Assembly: GCA_900155495.1 (NCBI GenBank) | Contig: FTLJ01000163.1 | Location: 1 to 64,000, forward strand | Direction of reading: 5' to 3' | Source of the DNA: Porogramme epimiltina | Taxonomy: Eukaryota > Basidiomycota > Agaricomycetes > Polyporales > Polyporaceae | DNA: 64,000 nt | Part shown: positions 11,901 through 22,278 of the stretch, piece by piece | Layout of the letters: every line of letters begins with the position of its first letter | Numbering within the stretch: the first letter of the stretch is position 1 | The notes under the pieces: generated by a model | What the model saw: the letters and a program-made list of their open reading frames with translations, nothing else | Database searches by the model: none | Told to the model about the DNA's origin: nothing | Translations under genes and position numbers: made by a program

Positions 11901-12649
11901 GTTCCTCTCCTACTCTTTTCCTGGGGCCTTCGACAAGAGACCCTCCCCTATCTACCGCTACCCAAGGGCACTCCTCGCCCAGAGATTCACGGGTAAGGAC
12001 GTGGTGCCCTTCCTTTGACGTAGGTTCGTCGCGTGGCCGACTTCTATTGCGAGTTCTTTCACACAGACCTGTGCTCGGCGAATACTGATTTAGCGGGCCT
12101 TGTAGGTCTTTTGCTGGAAGACGCCTGCCCATGCCCGTCCGTTATGCCATAGGTCGCACTGAATAAGAAAGAGGACGTGCTTTGTAAAGGGATCTTCTCG
12201 AGTCTCAGGTTCGCTAGAGCTGACGGAGGGTTTCGGGACGTGGATTTGTTATGAAGGTATATGGTCCCGAGGTATGGGTTAGCTGTGTACTGGCAATGGT
12301 CCGGAGCCATATGACATCCCCATGGTGCCTCGGCCCCTCGTATCCATCGTATGGGTCCTGCTGCGTCTCAATATCTATGGCTCGGCTCAGGCGGAAGGCC
12401 GACCAATGTCACGAGTCTCTACAGGTGGCCTTCCTCTTGTAGCGTTAGCTCGGCGGGTGAAGGGCGAAGGCGACCTGCGCGCGCCGCAAGATGGCAGCCG
12501 CACAGGGGCCGCGAGGAAGTGACCGGCGCTGAGAGAATAGGAAGGTCAGCTGGACTCGGACAAGCCCTTACGTTCACCGCTACGAGCGTCTTGAATGCTG
12601 GCCATTGAGTCTCCACAAACCTTGTCGTCTCACGCAGGAGATTCTCCAA
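7727..12649 (-). CDS. RNA-dependent RNA polymerase (RNA silencing, QDE-1/RdRP family) with a long C-terminal extension
   Basis: Reading the minus strand, exons joined at GT-AG sites give the eukaryotic RdRP core in order: FLLVSVSKK, RFLGYTESQVKEGKLMFF, ARLGLSFSST, SDGCGMIRDSF, FQIRRGIKGLLVRYPDE, R.SMHKYDGG, LFGVVDEYGILGPNEVF, VIVGR, HRNCIVFSAK and the catalytic DLDGD at 9979-9993 (SGDLDGDLYFVAWDPSLIP), then RASAWF and a final SFAWLGERYLNEMKA helix. This polymerase copies single-stranded RNA to double-stranded RNA for Dicer. Sample junctions: introns 8905-8957, 9144-9211, 9302-9353 and ~9655-9712. The 53 bp intron 8905-8957 joins the core in frame to a ~390 aa tail ending at 7727. The core is clear up to about 11860; further upstream I see plausible coding pieces (12080-12310, 12575-12649) but could not fix the first exon, so the 5' end is approximate. 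Confidence 0.82.
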
Positions 12650-13927
12650 TCATGGCCCTCACGGTCCATCTACCTTGTCTAGGGATTTTTGCCAGTGTTA
12701 CGCTCAACAAGCATATAGGTTCCCAGACACCGAAGCGCGAAAGTGATCGGTTACCCCGCTCCCGTCGGCACACCTGGGTCAGCTGCACAACCATGTCGGT
12801 GAGTTGCTCTTGAAGGTTTTTGGGAATGATGATCCCCTGAGCGAAATGCTATACTTAGGTGGAGTAGAACACCTTCTCGAGACAAGACTATCCCTTCCGT
12901 AGCCCTTCGATCACCAGGGTCAACCGCGGACCGTTACGCTCCAACGTTAGTACGCTGCGCATTCTCCAGCCGGCTTACGGTGTTATGTCACTGGGTGCAA
13001 CGAGTGGCTGCGTGCGTCATCGTCTCCCCCTGTTCGAAGCAACCGGGCACCTGGATGAGAACGGCGCCCCACGGTTCTTCCCCGCGAAGCCGTCACAGAA
13101 TGCGGGGTATCAAAGAATTTGGTCGGTTGTTCACACCTCCATGCCTTCCCCACAGTCCCCATTTCGCGCCCTTAGATCTCAATCAAGGTCTATTCAATAG
13201 AGAAAACAAGAGACCAGCTTTCTCGGTCATCTGGCTCGGCCTCATGATCGTCGGGTTGTTTCATTCGCGGCTGGACTCCAACGGGTTACCCCGAACGCGC
13301 TAGCACCTGCTGGCAAGCCCCCGTATGTCTCCACTACGCCTTCACATAGAATGCAGCTCATTTTCCTGACGTGATGTAGCTGACTTATTCGGCAGCCCTT
13401 CTCCTCAAACTCTGGAGGTCAAACACGATCGGCTTGCTCCTCCGTCAATTCGGCGGCGTTCGGACACGCCACAATCCGTTTGTAGTGGCCGTGGGTAGGC
13501 ACGGACGTTAGTACGCCGATAGAACACAGGTCTTCTGCACCCTATCATGGTGGTGTCACTAACGTGGTCTCATGTCCTATGCGACTCACGGACATCCCGT
13601 TCCCCGCTCCGCCAAGTGGACGAAGGTGTTCACAGGAACGGACTATTTGCGTTTCCGTATTACGACTCGGCGGAGGTACGAACTAAACCATCTTAGTACA
13701 TCCGTCCAGGTGACGCTTCTGCTTATGCCTTCGGCCAGCGGGGTGGGAGGGCCCATGACTTCGCGAATGACCTCTTGGGAACCCCAACGGCGGGCGAAAG
13801 ATAACGATGGGCCCTCGAGGGGACATAAAAAGGCCTCGTGAAGAATTGAGGAATCCCATCCTCGCTCGAGGTTCTCATCTCTATTCTTACCACCACTCAC
13901 CTGCTCGCACCTCACCACAGAGTCGTC
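12650..13927. other. Divergent intergenic region RdRP / alcohol oxidase
   Basis: Holds the uncertain 5' part of the RdRP gene and the promoter of the alcohol oxidase gene. An ATAAAAA element at 13825-13831 lies about 100 bp before the oxidase ATG at 13928. Several open frames of 60-107 codons occur but show no domain. Confidence 0.4.
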
Positions 13928-16570
13928 ATGGGTCACCCTGAGGAAGTCGATGTCATAGTTTGCGGGTGCGTTGAAGGTTCTAGCGTATCCATCCTCCCAC
14001 CGCTGGGCTGACTTGGCATGGCCCTGCAGTGGAGGTCCCGCTGGTTGTGTTACCGCTGGACGTCTGGCTTATGCCGACCCCAACCTCAAGGTTATGCTCA
14101 TTGAGGGTACGTCATCTCATGGTCGCTTCGAGCGAGACGTATCTTAGACTCGATTCTCTTCTGTAGGTGGCGCCAACAACCGCGATGACCCTTGGGTATA
14201 CCGGTAGGCGGACTACTGTATAGACTGTCACGCAGAATCGCTCAAACAATCACCAGCCCCGGTATTTACGTCCGCAATATGCAGCGTGACGGGATGTAAG
14301 TATAATGCCATTAGACATGTTTGTTACTCACGAAAACTTCGCAGCAACGACAAGGCTACTTTCTACCTCGATTCCATGAAGTCTTCGCACTTGCGTGGCA
14401 GGCGCTCCATCGTCCCATGCGCCAACATCCTTGGCGGTGGCAGCAGTATCAACTTCCAAATGTACACACGTGCCTCTGCGTCTGACTGGGGTGAGTGCAC
14501 TTCTTTGAGCCGTCTTTACATCGAACCACTGTCGTTAATGGCGTCATTGCACACTGTCAGATGACTTCAAGATGGAGGGCTGGAAGGCTACCGACCTTCT
14601 CCCGCTCATGAAGCGCCTTGAGAACTACCAGAAGCCCGCCAACAACGACACGCACGGCTATGATGGTCCCATCGCTATCAGCAATGGTGGACAGATTACC
14701 CCCGTCGCCCAGGATTTCCTTCGTGCCTCGCACGCTATCGGCGTCCCCTTCAGCGGTATGTTGGTGTCTCTCGGTAGTCGTTGGGAATATATCTGACGAC
14801 TTCCTTAAGATGATATCCAGGACCTCACTACCTCACACGGCGCTGAGATTTGGGCGAAATACATCAACCGCCACACCGGTCGTCGCAGCGACGCAGCAAC
14901 TGGTACGTTGAACCCGCGTTCAGCTGAGCATGTCAATGACGTCATCGTCGTCAGCCTACGTCCACAGCGTCATGGACGTGCAGAGCAACCTCTTCCTGCG
15001 CTGCAACGCGCGCGTCTCTCGCGTCATCTTCGACGGCAACAACACGGCCGTCGGCGTCGCCTACGTCCCGTCGCGCAACCGCGCGAACGGTGCCGAAGTT
15101 CAGGAGACGATCGTGAAGGCACGCAAGATGGTGGTCATTAGCTCGGGGACGCTCGGCACCCCTCAGATCCTGGAGCGCTCTGGCGTCGGCAACGCCGAAA
15201 TGCTCAACAAGCTCGGCATCAAGGTGGTCAGCGACCTCCCCGGCGTCGGCGAGGAGTACCAGGACCACTATACTACCCTCTCCGGTCAGTGCATCGCCGA
15301 ATATCTTACTCGTGGTTTTTGTACACTGACATACGAGCCTAGTCTTCCGTGTCTCAAACGAGACCGTCACCCTCGATGATTTCCTTCGCGGCGACAAGGA
15401 CGTCCAGAAGGAGCTGTTTGCCGAGTGGGAGACGAGCCCCGAGAAGGCGCGCCTCTCGTCGAATGCGATCGACGCTGGCTTCAAGATCCGCCCAACCGAG
15501 GAGGAGCTGAAAGAGATGGGCCCCGAATTCAACGAGCTCTGGGATCGCTACTTCAAGGACAAGCCCGACAAGCCCGTCATGTTCGGCTCCATCGTCGCTG
15601 GCGCGTACGCCGACCACTCGCTCCTGCCCCCCGGCAAGTACATCACCATGTTCCAGTACCTCGAGTACCCGGCGTCACGTGGCAAGGTGGGTTACTTCAG
15701 GCTGGGCATGAGATCCGCGCTGATGGTCTTCTGCAGATCCACATCAAGTCTGCCAATCCTTATGTCGAGCCGTTCTTCGACAGTGGCTTCATGAACAACA
15801 AGGCCGACTTCGCTCCCATCCGGTGGAGCTATAAGAAGACCCGTGAAGTCGCGCGTCGCATGGACGGTACGTCCAGCTCAACAGCCTGCACGCATGGTGC
15901 TATGCTCACTTCATCACTCCATCACAGCTTTCCGCGGTGAGCTCACCTCGCACCACCCTCAATTCCACCCCGACTCTCCCGCTGCGTGCCAAGACATCGA
16001 CATCAAGACGGCGAAGGACCTGCTCCCCAACGCCCTCACCGTCGGCATTCACATGGGCACGTGGCACCGCCCGTCGGAGCCTTACGACGCGTCCAAGGTG
16101 CACGAGGACATCAAGTACACCAAGGAGGACGACGACGCGATCGACAACTGGATCTCGGACCACGTCGAGACTACCTGGCATTCCCTCGGCACGTGCGCGA
16201 TGAAGCCGCGCGAGCAGGGCGGTGTCCTCGACGCTCGCCTTAACGTGTACGGCACGCAGAACCTCAAGTGTGTCGACCTCAGTATCTGCCCGGTACGCGC
16301 CTCTGTTGTCGTCCTCGCGTCGAATCTATACTGACAGAGCAATCTTAGGATAACCTGGGGACGAACACGTATTCCTCTGCGCTGCTCGTTGGTGAGAAGG
16401 GTGCTGACCTCATCGCTGAGGACCTCGGTGAGTGCAATGGCTAACGGCGAAGCCAACGTGAAGCACTGACAGGTCCTCGTTGTACAGGCCTCAAGCTTCG
16501 CTTCCCGCATGCGCCCGTCCCGCACGCCCCGGTTCCGACTGGCAAGCCTGGGACCCAGCTTGTCCGGTGA
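13928..16570 (+). CDS. aox: Alcohol (methanol) oxidase, GMC oxidoreductase, FAD-dependent
   Basis: About a dozen exons; the first, 13928-13965, encodes [13 protein letters not shown] and the second begins at 14030, rebuilding the dinucleotide-binding loop [19 protein letters not shown]...IEGG across the intron. Downstream are [68 protein letters not shown], and the catalytic His/Asn pair in [13 protein letters not shown] and [19 protein letters not shown]. The ~650 aa product closely follows basidiomycete alcohol oxidases, which oxidise methanol to formaldehyde with release of H2O2; in wood-rot fungi methanol comes from lignin demethylation and the peroxide feeds peroxidases or Fenton chemistry. 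There is no N-terminal signal peptide, and the C-terminus ends ...GTQLVR rather than a canonical SKL-type peroxisomal signal. The gene appears intact. Confidence 0.95.
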
Positions 16571-17197
16571 AAGGGTTAATGTCGGATTCGAGGGCAGATA
16601 ATGCATTGTGTACTAGTATATTCCTAACCCCCCACCACTCTTGTCCGAGACATTTCGTCGTCGAGTCTTGAGTCTTGACGTACAGCATTTGAACATGTAT
16701 TTGGCGTAGTCGCCCCTGTATGTACCAATATGAAGATGGGCCTTGATATCACACTGCCCAGTGCTTTCCCTGTCCATGTCAACCCCAATCCCGAAGACAG
16801 CGAGTACTCGGATTTGGAAGTCAACTCGGACACTAAGGAGTGCGATTTTTGCTATGCACTTGCCATGCCGAGCCCATTCCAACGATGACGTCACGCGACT
16901 ACCAGCAGACGCCCGGCGCCACGAACGCGTCGTGTTCCCAAACCGGGTATGTGTGGGTAACTTTGCACGAGATCCCGTTCTCAGCTTCCTCGGCCGTCCG
17001 GAAATGGTGCTCTTTCGCCGCTATGGCTTGAACTCTTCGTCCCCTCTTCCTTCTGGACCTCTCTCTAAACGCCATCCGCCTCCCCTACGACCGTAACGAC
17101 TTTCACGACGACCGTCACGCACCAAGAACGGACATTTGGACGTGACGACGACCTAACTACGGCGGACGGCAGTCGCCCAACAAATCAGCCTTCTGTC
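16571..17197. other. Intergenic region
   Basis: 3' region of the oxidase gene and upstream region of the membrane-protein gene. Short overlapping frames are present, none with a domain. Nothing else is recognised. Confidence 0.4.
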
Positions 17198-19749
17198 ATG
17201 TCCACTCCCCCAGAGGTCCTCGAAGCCATTGAGGCATTCGAGGCTTCTGTTGAACATCCAGCTCTCCCAGAACGTGCAGGCTCGGTCCCATTTCCTTCGT
17301 CTAGCGGAGAAGAGAAACTCAGAGGTGAGTAGTACACACTGTATCTATCCGGGCAAATAAGTCATGGCAGAGTCCAGAATCCCACTCCTCCTCGTCAAAC
17401 CTCACCAGCTCGGACAAGCTATCTGCACTCCCTACGCAATCTTCTCCCGTTCTCGAACGATTGCGCACTCCAGGCCGCGCTGTCAGGCGGAACGTCGACC
17501 CGTCTGGTTCCCTCACTTCCCTCGACTCGGCATCCAACAGCCTACGGCTCCAGGCTCTCCCAGGACCCGTGCGTCTCAGCGAGTCGGATTCCTCACTAGG
17601 GAAGGAGACGCCGAGGCAGAGGAACGAGAGTGAGCGGTCGCTGCCAGCTACCCTTCAACGATACTGTGAGTCTCAAGTTTTTACTGTTGGATGGTCTGGA
17701 GGAGAACAGCTCGGGGACAAAACGAAATTGGTACATGTGCCAAAGCTTCTAGTCGTTCCTCGAGATGAAGGACATTGATATGATAGAAGGAACTGAGGTC
17801 TCTGTCGGTGGAGCAGGACCAAGTTATCCGTAGCTTCTATCCTTCTTTAGGTATAAAGGATCATTTTATCCTCGTTGTATGCACGATACGTTCCGGTTGG
17901 GCATGCTCTTTCAATGTTATGCCGCCTACAGGAGATTGAAACTAATTTGCTTCCTCACAGCTGCGACGGGCCGTGCAGGGTACAGCGATTCCGCGGTAGG
18001 ATCTCCTTCCCTTCGATCACGCGAGAACTCTACAAGAGGACAAGCCGCGAGCCAATCCCCTCCCCCCTCGCGACAAGGCCGGGGGCAGAGTGCCAGCAAT
18101 CGCCCCCCTAGTCACAACCTATCGCCTTCTGTGCACGGGAGGGACGCCTACCAGACACCCCCAAATCGATCACCGGCCCAGTCTCGCGCGGCCTCTCCGC
18201 TTCGAATTTTTCATACACTCGGCTTACATCGCAATCATACCCGCGATGAACCATTCATACCCGTCGACCCATTCAGTTCTCATATCCGCTGGTTTGGGCT
18301 CCGCCGGGAACATTCACCGAATAGGCCATTCGCAGAATTCAAGCCGAACTTGTTTTGCACCCCCCTCCCATTCCCATGTCCCATCGGTCCCCGTAGTCGC
18401 AAAGACGAAGACGAGGATGAAATCACAACCCGTAAGAAACGTCCTCGATGGAGAATGTTTGTGAATGAAGTCACCTTATTCGGCACTTATATCTTTCCCC
18501 GCATGGTGTATCTCTACTTCCTCCTCCACCTCCCTGCTCTCTACTGGCAACGGGTAGCACGTGTCTTTGAGGACGCTGAAGTGAGCAAGCCCGAGATCCA
18601 ACGCCTCATAGACGCCTGCGGCCACTTCAGCCATGATCCATCCATAGATGCCGCCATCGCTAGTGGTTTCGTAGCTAGCCCTACACCGGGACCTCATAGA
18701 GCACTTTCCCCAGGAATCCCCTTTCCCGAGGAATGGACACCTCCCGCCGTGTCCCCATCTCTAGCACGCTTCAAGCTGTCTTGGGAGACATTTGTTGACT
18801 CCCTACTGCGAGAATGGAAGACATTTAACCTCGTGTCCGCCCTTCTTCTCGCGTGAGTACTTCGCGTTCTCGATACCGCTGCTCCGATGCTCAACCTCTT
18901 CTAGGACCATCTTGACGATATTCCAGATAGATGATGCCGCAGACGATCCGTTGACTCGATGGGCGTCTCTTTTCTCACTCGTCTGCGCGATATGGAGCCT
19001 GTCGTATGGATGCGTGTACATTGTGTTCTTCAATAGCATGCGCAGTATGGACAAAGCTTCACGATGGGCTGAGGTACGATATGGCTCCTCCCCAGCTCTG
19101 GAGGTTTTTTTGCTAACGACTTTCTTGATAGGAGGCGCAAAGGACTCGCACGGCGATATTCTGGAACATATGGGTGCTCCTTGCTACTCCCGCTGTCTGG
19201 CTGGCATGGTCCATGATCGCTTTCTGCGTCGCGATCTTGTCGTTCGTGTGGCGGTCAGGTTCAACGGACACCAGCTTCAACCCTCTCACGCCCACCCAAG
19301 CGCTCGGACCCCGTATCGCCATCTCGATTGTCTTCGCATTCGGATTGTTCAACTTTTGGATGGTCATCCGCACGTTTGGCACCTACTCTCACATCAACGT
19401 GCGTCGCGACCGGCGCCGCCGCTTTGGACGCTACACGGAAGACAAAGCTCGAGGACGGCAGCCGGCGAAACGCCATTGGGGGCTCAGTTCGGACGAGGAG
19501 GGGGGAAAGGAAAAGGAGAAGGAAAGGGTGAGGAGACCGGGAAAGATTACCTCAGACTCTGTGGTTGGTCTCGGGTTGACTGGGCTGGGAGCGGAGGGCA
19601 GTAACGCCGCCCTCCGCCAAGGCTCACCGGGGTCAGCGGGGATGATCCTGGAAGACATCGACTTGGAGAAGGGGGACAAAGGCTACTTGGCTGGAGGAAG
19701 AATGGGAGGCCTCGGCAGGCCCTCTCCCAAGTTGTCGCCAAAGTTGTGA
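17198..19749 (+). CDS. Uncharacterised multi-pass membrane protein with Ser/Pro-rich N-terminal half
   Basis: Start at the ATG at 17198 (MSTPPEVLEAIEAFEAS...). The first third is Ser/Pro/Arg-rich and probably disordered; a central basic-acidic stretch (KDEDEDEITTRKKRPRWRM) precedes the membrane part. Hydrophobic segments: LFGTYIFPRMVYLYFLLHLPALY, a segment around NLVSALLLA continuing after an intron with TILTIFQI, WASLFSLVCAIWSLSYGCVY, a segment from IWVLLATPAVWL to AILSFVW, and ISIVFAFGLFNFWMVI, giving 4-5 transmembrane helices. The cytosolic-type tail is charged, with an acidic EDIDLEKGDKG stretch. Introns occur near 18853-18903 and 19075-19131. The 5' exon junctions between 17320 and 17960 are ambiguous, because two frames compete after the first intron. 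I do not recognise the family; it resembles the many fungus-specific conserved membrane proteins. No function is assigned. Confidence 0.6.
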
Positions 19750-22278
19750 AGCGCGCAGGTACGGCTCGCATGGGTATGTTGCAATGGTGAGTGCGGTCCA
19801 TGCAATTTTTATGTTCATACTCCCCCCGCTGACGTATGCCCTGTACGACAGATCCTCGGACGTTTACGCAAGCATGGTCTCGGTGGTTCGGATTGTGTCA
19901 CGGACGGCAATAGCGTTCACATCTCGGTCTCCTCAATATGTTATCGATGACTTGGCATGTTGCAATATTCACGCATCTTACACGGTGGACACCACGAAGA
20001 ATAGTTGACGGTCCCGGGGCTAGAAAAAGCCAAGGCACATGGAAAGGGTCACCCCCTCCATAGAGAGGTGTCGGACTCCGTGCTCCTCTCTTCCGTCAGA
20101 CTTGGCAGATAAAAACAACCCCGCTGCATGTGTAAGCTCGGCTGCAGTGTCTAATTTCCTCGTGTCACGGCTCTCCGTATCCGCTCGCCACTCGAAATGG
20201 CATTAGATGGCGCCACATCATTTCCAGGTGAGTGTTTATCGCGTTAGATGCCTGTTAATGACCTCGATTTTCCTCATATTCACATCCGCATCACACTGCC
20301 CATGCGCAACACGGTGCTTCGTCCGCAGCAGGACCCCCAACGATGACGTGACTCAGGCATACCTGTCTTGTCCTCAGCAAATACTTCCGGACAACGTCAA
20401 GTAATAGGCCGCCGGTCAGGTACTTGCCTGCACAGCCAAGCCCTATAGGCCCCTGTACGTCCTTTCTACACCCTCATTCCATTGCGCGGTCGATTTGGCG
20501 AGGTAGCCGATCGGGGCCCGCGCGAACACTCTGCCACACCGAGGACGAGTGTAGCTGTAACCCCGGTGCACCGATGTGGAAGCCAAGGGGCTTAGCATGT
20601 CATTCAGACATTATGCTCCCTCCGAGGACCCACACCTGCTGAAAGCTAGGATCATAGCCTTGGTATTGGGTGGGGCCTATCCGCTTCCACGGGTTCGGGC
20701 ATCAGCATCCAGCGGCGACGTTTGTGCGCCGCATGCTGTCCCGCGTCCCAGAACAGCTACAACGGGGCCAGTCCGAGGAGAGGCTCCCACTCCCACACCA
20801 CATAGCGCCGGATGTCTCGGAGCGAACCACCTGGTGCGCCCGCCGCTGCGGACCGGGTGCCCAGGTGGCTCGCTTCGACAGGCTTGCTGTGAGTCCGTGT
20901 CTAGTTGCGCGCTGTTATAGACCCAGATGTATCGCCCTCCGTCCTCTCTGGCCGCTCATTCAGACGTGGGGCGCAACTGCTCACACGACTCCTCCCAGCG
21001 CCGTTTGGCGTGCGGCGTCCAATCGAACAGTGGCATGGGAATGCGCAGCGGGTGTTGGTTGGGCTTGGGGCGCCGTGGGATGGGAGAAAATGTCGTCGCG
21101 GATCCGTGCCTGCGGGGCGAGGCAGCTGTCCGCCCACTAGGTACTCCGCCTGAGCGGTTGCAGTGCCTGAACAAATGCGGTCCCGATCAAACCGTTCGCC
21201 CATCCGGACTCGATGGAGGGCCAAGCCACGAGGCTCCTGGAGCACATGCAGTATTGTGGCAGTGCTACAGCGATATCGACGCGATTTGTTTTAGACTATT
21301 TGTCTTTCTAACTTGACCTTTTAGTACCTCCAGAGGCACCTCAGTACCCTCTCGAGACTTAATCCTGCTTCAAAGGCACATCAAACGACACGCTGTCGAG
21401 GTGTCTCGACGTGTCGAATGTAGGCGAACTTGCACGATTGGCGCACCGGGCCCCGTGGGAAGACATCGCTCGCGCTTCCGACACTCCCACCAGGCCAAAG
21501 TCCCACCACCCGCGCGCAGCGGGAACCTTGTACGGTGTTTGAGCAGCCAAGGAGTTGCGTGCTGCACCTGTGCGAACGCACAATCTTGTTTCATGCGGGG
21601 CGCTGCACTGATCCCGAGGCAGACAGAGCTCACATTTCCATTCCGGACGCAATCACGTCCCGGCTCCCATGTGAGCGGTGTTTATTCTATACAATGCGTT
21701 TCGATGCTAAGTCTTTCCCAGAGCCGTGAATGCGGGCTCTCTCCCACCCGTGGCCCCACCAGAACCTCGGTCGACCCGCTACAATGGCATGCTTGATAGG
21801 CATTCGAGGAGGTTTTGTCGAGTCGTTCGTACACATCGCATGCATTTCTGCGTGCTCCCCAGACCAAATTCAAAGTGCTTGGGGCGTTGAGTACGGGCGG
21901 TCGGTAAGGAAGTTTCGCGATCACCTATAATTAGCGATTTAAGCTTCCTCCCACAGAATTGCCAAGAGCGTAGGTTGGAGCTGCGAGACGTTGCTGCGAG
22001 CTCGTCTCCGCCGCGCGCGACCGCAAACGCATTCTCAGTGCCAAGATGATGCCCTCATTCGTCTCCGAGCATTGTTGGCGTGGACGCGACCCCTGTTCGA
22101 ATTTTAGAAGTCAGAGTGTGTCAGGATCTCTCGGCGTTCTCCTTCATCGTATAAAATCGAACTGTGCAGCGCCACCTCTCCCCAGCCTCTCAGCTCGAGC
22201 TTTGTGTCTTCGCCCTTAAAGCCTAACCAGCACTCTCAAGCCTTCAAGCGAACCCGCCATCTTCAACTCGCAGTCAAT
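19750..22278. other. Long intergenic region, 2.5 kb, no recognisable gene
   Basis: Many short frames on both strands overlap one another (for example around 20.6-21.3 kb) but none carries a domain, signal peptide or sensible splice pattern. The final ~130 bp are the promoter of the repeat-protein gene. It could hold a degraded element, a non-coding RNA or nothing functional. Confidence 0.45.
22150..22156 (+). promoter_or_regulatory. TATA box of the repeat-protein gene
   Basis: TATAAAA at 22150-22156, 123 bp upstream of the ATG at 22279, followed by a CT-rich leader; a textbook core promoter that suggests strong, regulated transcription. Confidence 0.6.
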
